The position numbers were made by a program, and so were the translations under genes. 64,000 nucleotides of DNA, taken from contig NZ_OBDO01000012.1 in assembly GCF_900215145.1 (NCBI RefSeq), forward strand, positions 162,681 to 226,680. The letters run 5' to 3'. Below, in pieces: positions 43,196 to 52,890 of this stretch (positions within the stretch are counted from its first letter, which is position 1; every line of letters begins with the position of its first letter). Below the pieces are notes generated by a model that saw nothing but the letters and a program-made list of their open reading frames with translations, made no database searches and was not told the origin of the DNA. The stretch comes from Geodermatophilus sabuli (GTDB lineage: Bacteria > Actinomycetota > Actinomycetes > Mycobacteriales > Geodermatophilaceae).

Positions 43196-43633
43196 TCAGG
43201 AGCAGTTGCCTTGGGCGACGTAGCGCTTGGCAGTGGTGGTCGAGGGGGCGCTCGACCAGTTCCATCTCGCTGCGGCCACCCGGTAGTAGTACTCGAACCC
43301 GTCGGTCCGCGCCCCGCTTGTCCAGATGGTGTTGGTGACGCCGGTGGCGATGGTCGTGAAGGTGCCGTTTGGGGAGGTTGCCTGCGAAACGGTGTAGCTG
43401 GTGGCACCGGCCGCGGCGGGCCAGGCGAGTTGGATGGTGCTCCCCGTCGGCGAGACGCAGCTGGCGGTCACCTCGGTCGGTGCGGTGAGGGAACCGGCGT
43501 GCGCGTGCGCCTGTGACCCATCGGCGAGCCCGGCCGACCAGGCGGCACCTGCCGGTTGGGCTGGTGCCGCCATCACCGCGGTTACGACGGCGACCACTGC
43601 GGTGCGGTGGGCGACTCGGACACGCTGGATCAC
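43196..43633 (-). CDS. Small secreted fibronectin type III-like protein
   Basis: 145 residues. A Sec signal peptide is clear: RTAVVAVVTAVMAAPAQPAG with cleavage near AGA-AW. The mature part has one FN3-like domain: PTEVTASC, IQLAWPAAAGATSYTVSQAT, TTIATGVTNTIW and GFEYYYRVAAARWNWSSAPS. Two Cys residues (TASC and QGNCS at the end) may form a disulfide. It was probably exported and bound to the cell surface or another protein. The start is taken as GTG 43633; the ribosome binding site is weak. It lies 35 bp downstream of another exported-protein gene inside the island. Confidence 0.6.
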   Translation of the reverse strand: MIQRVRVAHRTAVVAVVTAVMAAPAQPAGAAWSAGLADGSQAHAHAGSLTAPTEVTASCVSPTGSTIQLAWPAAAGATSYTVSQATSPNGTFTTIATGVTNTIWTSGARTDGFEYYYRVAAARWNWSSAPSTTTAKRYVAQGNCS

Positions 43634-43668
43634 GAGGCCGGGGGATTCTGCTCGATCAAGGGGGTCAG

Positions 43669-44328
43669 TCAGTTGGCGGATGCCGTCAAGGAGGTGGACA
43701 CCGGACTGGTGGTGGTGGACACGCCCTCGGGTGCAGGGCTGGCGCTGATCCCCGTGAATGACGGCATCGAGAAGTAGGCGCCTTGGCACTCGTTCGGGCT
43801 CTCGCTGCCCATGCTGGCTGCGTCTGTCAGGGTGACGGAGAGTTGACCGTTGGCCGCGACGACCAGCGGAGCGGCGAGCTCCCGGATGGCGCCCGACGTG
43901 GCGGCGGCCTGCGTGTAGCTGACCAGGCTCCGGCTCGAGTCGCACAACGCGATCAGGTCGTCGTCGTGCCAGGGGTCGTCTTTGTACCCGGGTGCATAGG
44001 TGGTGTGGGCCGGCAGGTACAGAGCAGAGACGACCACCGGGAACGGATTGGGGTTCTTGATCGCGGCGGTGACGTCGCCGGTTCCTCCCGGGTAGAGCAG
44101 CCCGTTGAGACCCGGGGTGGAGGCGGCGGTGATCGACAGGTTGTCGATCTTCGCCGCCTTCGCCTTTCCGTTGGATCCGGCGTCCAACCCGACGAGCCAT
44201 GTCGCAGTGGCGACACCCCCGCACAGCATCAGGATCGTCAGTGCGGTCACCACGCGCGCGCGCCGGCCCACAGACAGTCCGGGCCGGTGCGTCGCGCGGA
44301 GTCCGCTTCGGCATCTGGTCCGGGTCAT
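43669..44328 (-). CDS. Exported/anchored protein with beta-sandwich-like ectodomain
   Basis: 219 residues. After a basic N-terminus, VVTALTILMLCGGVATATWL (about residues 28-47) is an uncleaved signal anchor or signal peptide. The exterior part contains LLYPGGTGDVTAAIKNPNPF, a pattern of actinobacterial surface proteins with alternating NPNP turns, and two cysteines (LIALCDSS and NECQGAYFSMPS) likely paired. The C-terminus is Ser/Thr-rich. Start ATG 44328 has GAGAGAGG upstream. Family and function unknown; it was probably expressed with the FN3-like protein gene after it. Confidence 0.6.
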   Translation of the reverse strand: MTRTRCRSGLRATHRPGLSVGRRARVVTALTILMLCGGVATATWLVGLDAGSNGKAKAAKIDNLSITAASTPGLNGLLYPGGTGDVTAAIKNPNPFPVVVSALYLPAHTTYAPGYKDDPWHDDDLIALCDSSRSLVSYTQAAATSGAIRELAAPLVVAANGQLSVTLTDAASMGSESPNECQGAYFSMPSFTGISASPAPEGVSTTTSPVSTSLTASAN

Positions 44329-44428
44329 GGCTTTGCGCCTCTCTCGTGGAACCGAGTCGTCTCGCTGGGTCTGCACATGTGATCGGCAGGAATGCGAGGA
44401 CCTTGAGTCGAGCACCGGATCTCAAAAC

Positions 44429-44620
44429 GGCCGAGCCGCGCACCCCATCGCCCGCCGCGGCGTCGCCCACGGCTCCGGTCTGGGCAGGAAGCGATGGGTG
44501 GTCGAGCGCGGCTTCGCCTGGCTGCACGCCTTCAAACGACTTCGGACCCGTTATGAGCGCCGCGCCGACATCCACCTCGGCCCGCCAGCTCACGGTCGTT
44601 CTGCATTGAGTTCTGAGTGA
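44429..44620 (+). pseudogene. C-terminal fragment of IS5-family transposase
   Basis: The frame 44429-44620 reads PIARRGVAHGSGLGRKRWVV followed by ERGFAWLHAFKRLRTRYERR and ADIHL, the highly conserved DDE C-terminus of IS5-type transposases; the final catalytic Glu is in VVERGFAW. No N-terminal two-thirds is present, and the last dozen residues are out of register. It is a remnant only, about 63 codons. Confidence 0.8.
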
Positions 44621-44665
44621 ATATCGCCTCGGAAGACAGAAATGCTCACCTTGAGTGCACGTTGG

Positions 44666-44682
44666 CCGTTCACAGTGAACGG
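44666..44682. terminator. CCGTTCAC-A-GTGAACGG palindrome beside the island's right end
   Basis: Perfect 8-bp arms around a single A, overlapping the right 15-bp repeat and ending 12 bp after the stop of the leftward DNA glycosylase. It may terminate that transcript or be part of the element end. Confidence 0.4.
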
Positions 44683-44694
44683 TCACAGCTCCGC

Positions 44695-45564
44695 TCAGCG
44701 CAACAGCTTGGACAGCCGCCGGTCGGCCAGCGGCTTGCCGCCGGTCTGGCAGGTCGGGCAGTACTGCAGCGAGGTGTCGGCGAAGCTGACCTCGCGCACG
44801 GTGTCCCCGCACACCGGGCAGGGCAGGCCGGTGCGGGCGTGCACCTGCAGCCCCGACCGCTTCTCGCCCTTCATCGTCGCCGCCTGCTGGCCGACCTGGC
44901 GCTCGAGCGCCTCGGTGAGCGTGGCCCGCATCGCCTCGTACAGGCGGAGCACCTCGTCGTCGCTGAGCTTGTCGGCCATCTTGAACGGCGACAGGCGGGC
45001 GGCGTGCAGGATCTCGTCGGAGTAGGCGTTGCCGATGCCGGCGACCAGCGTCTGGTCGGTGAGCGCGCCCTTGAGCTGCCCGGAACGCCCGCCCAGGAGC
45101 GCCGCGAACGTCTCCCGGTCCACGGCCAGCGCGTCGGGGCCGAGCCGGGCGATGCCGGGCACCTCGGCCGGCGTCCGGACGACGTACACCGCCAGCCCCT
45201 TGCGGGTGCCGGCCTCGGTGAGGTCGAAGCCGTCCGGCGGGGTCTCGTCCTCGGCGGCCAGGTGGACGCGGAGCGCCAGCGGCCCCTTGCCCGGCTTGGG
45301 CGGGGCGGCCGGCAACCCGGTCCGCCAGTGCAGCCAGCCGGCCCGCGCCAGGTGGACGACCAGGTGCAGGCCGGACACGTCCAGGTCGAGGAACTTGCCG
45401 TGCCGGGCGACGCCGGTCAGCTCCAGCCCACCGAGCGCGGACAGCGGCGGGTCGAAGGTCTTGATCGCCTGGACGGCGGCGAGGTCGACCCGCGTCACCA
45501 CCCGGCCGACGGCGTTCTCGCGGAGGAACGCGACCAGGGCCTCCACCTCGGGCAACTCGGGCAC
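44695..45564 (-). CDS. Fpg/Nei-family DNA glycosylase/AP lyase
   Basis: 289 residues. After removal of the initiator residue it starts PELPEVEALV, with catalytic Pro and Glu. HGKFLDLDV carries the conserved Lys. The helix-two-turn-helix is QTLVAGIGNAYSDEILHAAR, and the C-terminal zinc finger CPVCGDTVREVSF...YCPTCQ is complete. It excises oxidised bases such as 8-oxoguanine or formamidopyrimidines and cuts the strand. PELPE favours Fpg over Nei, but actinobacteria carry several paralogues. Start GTG 45564. Next to the island. Confidence 0.9.
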   Translation of the reverse strand: MPELPEVEALVAFLRENAVGRVVTRVDLAAVQAIKTFDPPLSALGGLELTGVARHGKFLDLDVSGLHLVVHLARAGWLHWRTGLPAAPPKPGKGPLALRVHLAAEDETPPDGFDLTEAGTRKGLAVYVVRTPAEVPGIARLGPDALAVDRETFAALLGGRSGQLKGALTDQTLVAGIGNAYSDEILHAARLSPFKMADKLSDDEVLRLYEAMRATLTEALERQVGQQAATMKGEKRSGLQVHARTGLPCPVCGDTVREVSFADTSLQYCPTCQTGGKPLADRRLSKLLR

Positions 45565-45810
45565 CCGGTCATGATGCCCCCGACCTCCCCCGCCGCGCCG
45601 TCCCCGATCAGGGGACTTCCGGCCTCCATCCGTCGGTTTCCGGAGCGGGTGCCAGGCCTGGCGCGCACCCGAACCGGGCAGGAGACACGCCGACGCCGGG
45701 TACCCGGTCAGCGACACCGCGCGAGGGGACGGTTAACGCGGCGGAAGAGGAACGCAAAAAGGGGGGAAAGTCGGGCGAGGAGGCCTGAGGAGCGCGCTGA
45801 CACGCGCAGG

Positions 45811-45906
45811 ATGCGGCGATCCGGAACGAGCGAGGTCGAGGTGCCGCACCACCTCTCCGCCCTCACCTCCGAGATCGCGAAGCTCCTCTCGACGGGCGGT
45901 ACCTGA
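45811..45906 (+). CDS. Possible 31-residue upstream ORF coupled to the membrane acyltransferase gene
   Basis: ATG 45811 to TGA 45906 encodes a peptide beginning MRRSGTSEVEVPHHLSALTS and ending EIAKLLSTGGT. Its stop overlaps the next start as TGATG, and the next gene has no good ribosome binding site of its own, so re-initiation is likely. GAGGAGC lies 18 nt upstream, rather far. Could also be a chance frame. The rest of 45565-45810 contains an A-rich tract near 45750-45770 and nothing else seen. Confidence 0.4.
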   Translation: MRRSGTSEVEVPHHLSALTSEIAKLLSTGGT

Positions 45907-47210
45907 TGACTCACGCGCACACCACCGTCATGGGCAAGGTCCCCGACACGCCTCCTTCCGCGCCCATCAAGGACCGGTTCATGGGCGTCGACGTCGGCCG
46001 GGGGGTCGCCCTGCTCGCGATGCTGGGGGCGAACGTCTCCTACGTCACCCTCACGGACGACGACACGGTGACGCTGTCCGGGATGACCGTGATCGGTCGG
46101 TCCGCGACCCTGTTCGTGATGGTCGCGGGCATCAGCCTGGCCTTCATCTCGGGCGGGCGCCGCCCGGTGCAGGGAACGGCTCGACGAGCGGCCCGGGCGA
46201 ACATCGCGGTCCGGGCACTGTTGATCGGCCTCATCGGCCTCGCCCTGAGCTACGTCGCCCCGCCCGACCTCGGTGTCATCCTCACCTACTACGGGGTCTT
46301 CTTCCTGTTGGCCATCCCGCTGATCGGCCTGCGGCCGCGCATCCTGATCGGCATCGCGGGTGCGCTGGTCGTGGCGGGACCCCTCGTCCTGATGGCGGCG
46401 TCCTACTGGGACTGGCCGGCCCCCTTCGACTCCGATCCGACGTTGAGCGCGCCCTTCACCGACCCCCTGGGCCTGCTCCTCCAGCTGCTCGTCACCGGGA
46501 CCTACCCCGCGGTCGTCTACATGGCCTACATCTGCGTGGGGCTGGCCATCGGCCGGCTGGACCTCTCCTCTCCCAGGGTCGCCCTCCGACTACTCGTCGG
46601 CGGGCTGGCCCTGGCGCTCGCCGCCTGGTCCGCCTCGTGGCTGCTGTTGGAGCGACTCGGCGGCCTGCAGGCCCTGCTCACGTACTCGGGCCCGGGGACG
46701 ACCCCGAACCAGATCATCTGGGACGGGGAACTGGCGGAGTCGTGGTGGTGGCTGGCGACGCGTGTGCACCACTCCGGCGCGCCACTGGACATGCTGCACA
46801 CTCTCGGCTCGGCGATGGCCGTTCTCGGCGCCGTACTGCTCCTGACCCGGCTCTCTGTCGCGCGACGCCTGCTGCGGCCGGTCGCGCTGGCGGGCGCCAT
46901 GACCTTGACCGTCTACTCCGCCCACGCCTTCGTCCTGGGCTCGAGTCTGCGGATCGAGAACGAACTCGCCCTGTACCTGGCGCTCGTGGGCGCTGCACTC
47001 GTCTTCGCCGTCCTCTGGCACCGCTGGTTGGGGCAGGGGCCCCTGGAGCGGCTGGTGGCCATCCCGGCCGACCGGGCACGGGCCGCCGTCCTCGCCGGCC
47101 GCTTCCCCCCGCGGTCCGCTCCCAGCGCCAGGGGTGCCACGACGTCGCGCCCGCCCGTCCCCGGTCCGCGGGACCCCCTGCCACCCCGGGACCGCCGGCC
47201 CGGTCAGTAG
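45906..47210 (+). CDS. Multi-pass membrane acyltransferase-like protein (DUF1624/DUF418 type)
   Basis: 434 residues, about ten membrane helices. The N-terminal RFMGVDVGRGVALLAMLGAN matches the (D/G)xxRGxA motif of heparan-alpha-glucosaminide N-acetyltransferase/DUF1624 proteins, and VAGISLAFISGGRRP follows the second helix. The last membrane domain resembles DUF418. The cytosolic tail is Pro/Arg-rich. Probably a membrane O- or N-acyltransferase acting on cell-envelope glycans; inferred. Start ATG 45906 overlaps the stop of a 31-codon ORF. Confidence 0.7.
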   Translation: MTHAHTTVMGKVPDTPPSAPIKDRFMGVDVGRGVALLAMLGANVSYVTLTDDDTVTLSGMTVIGRSATLFVMVAGISLAFISGGRRPVQGTARRAARANIAVRALLIGLIGLALSYVAPPDLGVILTYYGVFFLLAIPLIGLRPRILIGIAGALVVAGPLVLMAASYWDWPAPFDSDPTLSAPFTDPLGLLLQLLVTGTYPAVVYMAYICVGLAIGRLDLSSPRVALRLLVGGLALALAAWSASWLLLERLGGLQALLTYSGPGTTPNQIIWDGELAESWWWLATRVHHSGAPLDMLHTLGSAMAVLGAVLLLTRLSVARRLLRPVALAGAMTLTVYSAHAFVLGSSLRIENELALYLALVGAALVFAVLWHRWLGQGPLERLVAIPADRARAAVLAGRFPPRSAPSARGATTSRPPVPGPRDPLPPRDRRPGQ

Positions 47211-47250
47211 CGGCTGGTCCACGCCGGGCCGTCCCGACAGTCGACACCCA

Positions 47251-47279
47251 CGCGGGTCCCGCCGCTCAGCGGACCCGCG
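47251..47279. terminator. Hairpin between convergent acyltransferase and malic enzyme genes
   Basis: CGCGGGTCC (47251-47259) and GGACCCGCG (47271-47279) form a perfect 9-bp stem with an 11-nt loop in the 80-bp gap between two facing stop codons. Confidence 0.6.
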
Positions 47280-47290
47280 CGGGCCCGGGA

Positions 47291-48790
<1,500 letters not shown>

Positions 48791-48897
48791 GGCGGGCTCC
48801 ATCGTCGCACCCCGGCCCCCGGCCGCCGCCGTTCTGGTCACAGTGGTCGTGTGGGGTCCAGCACCTCGGTCGGCAGCGGGCCGCCCGACCCGCCGGG

Positions 48898-49338
48898 TCA
48901 GGACGGCGGCCGCGACACCCGCCCCTCGGCGCGCGCCTTGAGCCCGTCGCAGAACGTGCGGAACGACGGGTTGAGGTCCGGCGTGGTCCGGCCGAGGATC
49001 GCGGCCAGCGGCCCGGTGTGGTCCTCGCGCACGGTGAGCACCGTACCGCCGTCCTCCTGACCGTCGAGGCGGTAGGTGCGCTCGATGACCGCCAGCCCGA
49101 ACGGCAACCCGGCGCGCCAGCGCATCACCTCCCCGGGCCGGATCTCGGTGACGGTGACGACGAACGGTCGGCTGCGGATCATCGTGGCGTAGAGCGTCAG
49201 CCGCTCTCCCAGCGCGACGTGCCCCTCCACCCGGTCGACGCCGGAGTCCCAGTCCCGCCAGCTGCCGACGTCGACCAGCAGCGCCCACACCTGCACAGCC
49301 GGCGCGTCGATCCGGGCGGCCGCCTCGAAGCTCCTCAT
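48898..49338 (-). CDS. SRPBCC (START/Bet v 1-like) family protein
   Basis: 146 residues. FEAAARIDAPAVQVWALLVD and GSWRDWDSGV form the START-like opening, with VVTVTEIRPGEVMRWRAGLP as the sheet and a long C-terminal helix. It probably binds a hydrophobic ligand in the cytosol; no specific role can be read. Start ATG 49338 lies 10 bp after the stop of the methyltransferase gene; the two are likely cotranscribed. Confidence 0.8.
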   Translation of the reverse strand: MRSFEAAARIDAPAVQVWALLVDVGSWRDWDSGVDRVEGHVALGERLTLYATMIRSRPFVVTVTEIRPGEVMRWRAGLPFGLAVIERTYRLDGQEDGGTVLTVREDHTGPLAAILGRTTPDLNPSFRTFCDGLKARAEGRVSRPPS

Positions 49339-49348
49339 CGGTCCCCTC

Positions 49349-50149
49349 TCATCCGGCGCGCACGCCGGTGACCTGCAGATACGTGTTCGGCACCACGATC
49401 CCCGGACCCCCGCCGCGGGTGGCGCTGCCCCACATCTCGGCGAACTCCCGCTCCAGGGCGGCGCGGCCGGCGTCGTCGAGGCGCTGCACCGCCGCGTGCA
49501 CGGGGCCGAACCAGTCGCGGTAGCGCTGCCACTGCGCCTCGACCGAGGGGGCGGTGAACTGCACGGTCCGCTCGGTGTGCTTCACCTGCCGCAGCTCCCC
49601 CCGGCCGAGGAGCCCGTCGACGCCGTCCGGCGTCCCCCACAGCAGCGGGTCCCCGGTGGCGTCCTCGGGGTCGTGCCGGGCCACGAGCGCGAGCAGCCGG
49701 CCGCCGGGGGCCTCCGGTCGCCAGGCGGTCAGCCCCAGCCGGCCGCCGGGCCGCAGCACCCGCAGCAGCTCCCCCGCGGCCTGCGCCGGGTCGGCGGCGA
49801 AGACCACGCCGAACGTGGACACCACGACGTCGAACGACGCGTCCGGGAAGGGCAGGTCGCAGGCGTCGGCGACCTGGGTGTCGAACGCCAGGCCCTCGGT
49901 CTCCGCCCGCCGGAGGGCGTGGTCGAGCAGCTCGGGGACGATGTCGGTGCACACGACGTCGGCGTCGCGGCGGGCGGCGGCCAGCGCGGTGTTGCCGGTG
50001 CCGCCCGCGACGTCCAGCACCCGGTCCCCCGGGCGGACGGCGAGATCGGCGACGAGCTGCTCGCTGGCCGGCACCAGCCGGACCCCGACCCGCTGGTAGT
50101 CCCCCGCCGCCCACACCTCGCGGGTCCGCGAGGACGTGGATGCGGCCAT
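49349..50149 (-). CDS. Class I SAM-dependent methyltransferase
   Basis: 266 residues. Motif I VLDVAGGTGNTALAAARR near residue 46, motif II VVCTDIVPELLDHA, and post-I ADACDLPFPDASFDVVVSTF then VLRPGGRLGLTAW are typical of UbiE-like enzymes. Substrate unknown. ATG 50149 has CACACT 6 nt upstream and no Shine-Dalgarno, so the transcript is likely leaderless. It precedes the SRPBCC gene by 10 bp. Confidence 0.88.
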   Translation of the reverse strand: MAASTSSRTREVWAAGDYQRVGVRLVPASEQLVADLAVRPGDRVLDVAGGTGNTALAAARRDADVVCTDIVPELLDHALRRAETEGLAFDTQVADACDLPFPDASFDVVVSTFGVVFAADPAQAAGELLRVLRPGGRLGLTAWRPEAPGGRLLALVARHDPEDATGDPLLWGTPDGVDGLLGRGELRQVKHTERTVQFTAPSVEAQWQRYRDWFGPVHAAVQRLDDAGRAALEREFAEMWGSATRGGGPGIVVPNTYLQVTGVRAG

Positions 50150-50192
50150 GCCCGCAGTGTGCCCCGCGTCACATCCGGTGGGTAGGGGCGGG

Positions 50193-50979
50193 TCAGCCGA
50201 CCAGCAGCGCGGCCCGGTCCGGGCGGAGCACCGTCCGGACGGCGAGCGCCCCGGCGACGAGCAGGGCGGCCGGCCACGGCCGCGCCGGTGACCAGCGCCG
50301 GTCCACCGTCGACGGCGACCGCGACCAGCCCCCACACCACGGCGACGGCGAACGGCCCGGCCGCGACGCGCGCGACGAGTACCAGCGCCGTCGCCAGGGC
50401 CGCCACCGCCGCGAGCGCGACGACCGCCCACACCTGCGCCGCCGGCCCCTGGGCCGGTGCCCCGAGCGCCACGCCGGCGGTGGCCACCTGGACCGCCGAC
50501 GCCAGCGTCACCCACCCCAGCAACAGCCCGGTGACCGCCGCGGGCAGCAGCCGGGCCAGCCCCGCGGTGGGCACGTCCTGCAGTCGCGCCCAGGCCGTCG
50601 CCACCGCCGCCACGATGGCGAACAGGAGCACCGCCGGGATCATCGGCGCGTCGTCGCCCACCAGCGGGAACACCACCTCCCACACGGCGTTGCCCGCGAA
50701 CGCGGCGGCCAGGGGCCAGCCGGTCCGCCGGTGCACCTCCCGCTCCCGCTGCGCGGGGAGCGCCGCGTAGACCGCCCAGGCGAGCGCCCCGGCGAAGACC
50801 AGGACCCAGATGGAGAAGGCGTAGCCGGCAGGGGTGATCAGCGACCGGCTCCCGTCACTGACCTCCCCCACGCTGCGTCCGGCGACGACCGTCCCCAGCG
50901 GGCTGCCCCCGATCTGGGCGACGGCCGCCACCAGCACCGCCACCGACCGCACGCCGTCCGCACGCCGTCTCGTCGTCAC
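50193..50979 (-). pseudogene. TspO/MBR-like membrane protein gene with a +1 frameshift near its 3' end
   Basis: The frame from GTG 50979 encodes a multi-helix membrane protein (LITPAGYAFSIWVLVFAGAL is the TspO/MBR hallmark; VWEVVFPLVGDD, LLLGWVTLASAVQVATAGVA follow). After VDGGPALVTGAAVAG, near 50266-50277, the frame becomes Arg/Pro-rich and runs on into the neighbouring methyltransferase gene. Dropping one C in the local GGCCGGCCGCC string restores ALLVAGALAVRTVLRPDRAA and LLVG with a TGA at 50193, a proper last helix and tail. Either an authentic frameshift or a sequencing error. The start overlaps the DUF309 stop (GTGA). Confidence 0.65.
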
Positions 50980-51455
50980 CCCACCGGCCTACCCAGGCGC
51001 GGCGGCGCGTCACGCCGCACCCGGCCCGCGGCTGCGTCGTCCGCCAGCGCACGGGCCCACGCGACCAGCCCCTCGACGTCGACGCCGTGCGGCGGGTCCG
51101 CGGCGTAGGCCTCGACGTTCCCGGCGCCGCGCTCGAGCAGCGTCGCCGCCCCCCGCGCGTTGCCGCGGGCGGCGTGCGTGAGCCCGACCGCCAGCTGGGC
51201 CAGCCCCCGCCACAGCCGGCGCTCGTCCCCGGGCGCGGACTTCCAGGCGTCCTCGAGGACCTCGTGGGCGTGGAACGGGCGCCCGGCGTCGAGCAGCCGC
51301 TGCGCCTCGGCCAGCGACTCCGCCGGCGGCCGCACCACCCCCTCCGGCGCCCGCTCCACCCCGGCGGCGTCGTAGGGCAGCGGGCGGCCCAGGGCGTCGC
51401 GCGGGCGGGCGTTGCGCGCGCGACCCTGCGGATCGCGGTCCCGGTCGGTGTCCAT
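50976..51455 (-). CDS. DUF309 domain protein
   Basis: 159 residues. [20 protein letters not shown] and [20 protein letters not shown], then [16 protein letters not shown], make a clear DUF309 all-helical domain with the HxxHE-type motif FHAHEVLE that suggests metal binding. The N-terminal 40 residues are basic and probably disordered. Function unknown. ATG 51455 has CAGGAT 6 nt upstream and no Shine-Dalgarno. Coupled to the TspO-like gene by a GTGA overlap, and divergent from egtA. Confidence 0.82.
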   Translation of the reverse strand: MDTDRDRDPQGRARNARPRDALGRPLPYDAAGVERAPEGVVRPPAESLAEAQRLLDAGRPFHAHEVLEDAWKSAPGDERRLWRGLAQLAVGLTHAARGNARGAATLLERGAGNVEAYAADPPHGVDVEGLVAWARALADDAAAGRVRRDAPPRLGRPVG

Positions 51456-51603
51456 CCCCCGATCCTGACGCGAGCTCCGGGCGACGGCCCCGTCGTGTCG
51501 GTGGTCGGGTGCAGGATGGGGGTGAGGACGGCCACAGAAGGGCCGCCCCCGCACCGACCCGCGGTCGTCGTCGACCGGTCCGGACCTGGAGGGGGTGGGG
51601 CCC

Positions 51604-52890
51604 GTGGCCCCGGTCATCGAGGAGCGCGCGGCAGCGCTCGACCTGCACGCCGCGCGGGCGCACGTCACCGCCACCGCCCTGCGTCCCGGGCCGGTGGGCA
51701 CCGTCGGGCTGGAGCTCGAGGCGCACCTGGTCGACCTCGACGCCCCCGCGTCCCGGGTGCCGTGGCCGCTCGTCCGCGAGGTCCTCGACGCCCTGCCCGC
51801 CCTCCTGCCCGGCGGCAGCCGGGTCACCGTCGAGCCCGGCGGGCAGGTGGAGCTGTCCGGCCCGCCGCTGGCCGACGTGGCGGCGGCGGTGTCGGCCCTG
51901 CGGATCGACCGGGACGTCGTGGCCGCCGCGCTGGCCGGCGAGCGGCTCGGCCTGGCCCCGGTGGGCGCCGACCCGCTGCGCCGGCCGCGCCGGGTGAACC
52001 CGGCCGCCCGGTACGCCGCGATGGAGGCGCACTTCACCGCGCTGGGCTGCGCCGCCGCCGGGTCGGCGATGATGACGGGGACGGCGTCCCTGCAGCTCAA
52101 CCTGGAGGCCGGACCGTTGGGCGGGTGGGGCGAACGGGTCGCGCTGGCCCACCAGCTCGGCCCCGTGCTGGTCGCCGTGTCCGCGTGCTCGCCCGTGGCC
52201 GACGGGCGGCCCACCGGCTGGGTGTCGTCCCGTCAGCGGGTGTGGGGCGACCTGGACCAGGCGCGGTGCGGGCCGTTGCTCGGGAGGGCCGACCCGGCGC
52301 GGGAGTGGGCCGAGTACGCCCTCGCCGCCCCCGTGATGCTGGTGCGCGACCCGGTCACCGGGGACGCCGCGCCGGTGCGGGCGCGCGTGCCCTTCGCCGC
52401 CTGGGTGGCCGGCGCGGCGGCGCTGGGCGGGCGGCGTCCCACCACGGTGGACCTGGACTACCACCTGACCACGCTCTTCCCGCCGGTCCGCCCGCGCGGT
52501 TACCTGGAGATCCGCTACCTCGACGCCGCCCCGGAGCCGTGGTGGCCGGCGCTCGCCGCGGTGACCGCGACGCTGCTGGACGACCCGATGGCCGCCGACC
52601 GGGCCGCGGCCGCGAGCGCCCCCGTGGCCGGGGCCTGGGACCGCGCGGCCCGCGCCGGCCTGGCCGACCCACCACTGCACGCCGCCGCACGCGCCTGCCT
52701 GGCCGCGGCGCGCGACGCCGTCCCCGCGCCGCTGCGCCCCGAGGTCGAGGCGCTGGCCGAGCTCGTCGACCGCGGGCACAGCCCGGGCGACGCCCTGCTC
52801 GACGCCGCCCGCACCGGCGGGCCCGCCGCGGCCCTGCTGGCCGCCACCGCGCCGACCCTGCCGGCGCCGACCGCACCGGAGGCCCGATGA
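51604..52890 (+). CDS. egtA: Glutamate-cysteine ligase EgtA (ergothioneine pathway)
   Basis: 428 residues. Makes gamma-glutamylcysteine, the sulfur donor used by Egt[16 protein letters not shown] is the GCS2-like ATP/Mg site, [15 protein letters not shown] and [28 protein letters not shown] segments are characteristic. Start GTG 51604 sits 9 nt after GGAGGGG; GTG 51595 is too close to it. The stop overlaps the egtB start (ATGA). First of the egtABCD set; DUF309 is divergent from it with a 148-bp spacer. Confidence 0.92.
   Translation: MAPVIEERAAALDLHAARAHVTATALRPGPVGTVGLELEAHLVDLDAPASRVPWPLVREVLDALPALLPGGSRVTVEPGGQVELSGPPLADVAAAVSALRIDRDVVAAALAGERLGLAPVGADPLRRPRRVNPAARYAAMEAHFTALGCAAAGSAMMTGTASLQLNLEAGPLGGWGERVALAHQLGPVLVAVSACSPVADGRPTGWVSSRQRVWGDLDQARCGPLLGRADPAREWAEYALAAPVMLVRDPVTGDAAPVRARVPFAAWVAGAAALGGRRPTTVDLDYHLTTLFPPVRPRGYLEIRYLDAAPEPWWPALAAVTATLLDDPMAADRAAAASAPVAGAWDRAARAGLADPPLHAAARACLAAARDAVPAPLRPEVEALAELVDRGHSPGDALLDAARTGGPAAALLAATAPTLPAPTAPEAR

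Larger units (their letters stand above)
42800..44688. mobile_element. Lower-GC island bounded by a 15-bp perfect inverted repeat
   Basis: CTGTGACCGTTCACT at 42800-42814 and its exact reverse complement AGTGAACGGTCACAG at 44674-44688 bound about 1.9 kb. Inside, base composition is clearly less GC-rich than the flanks, there are two small exported-protein genes and the C-terminus of an IS5-type transposase. No intact transposase or integrase is present, so this is a relic or a passively moved segment. Target duplications are not evident. Confidence 0.5.

Noticed and set aside
42886..43338. 150-codon plus-strand ORF in the island
   Set aside because: It is antisense to the FN3-like gene over its second half, is Arg/Ser/Gly-rich and has no motif or ribosome binding site.
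45708..45920. 70-codon minus-strand ORF overlapping the acyltransferase start
   Set aside because: No ribosome binding site, would begin inside the opposite gene, and its composition matches the complement of the micro-ORF region.
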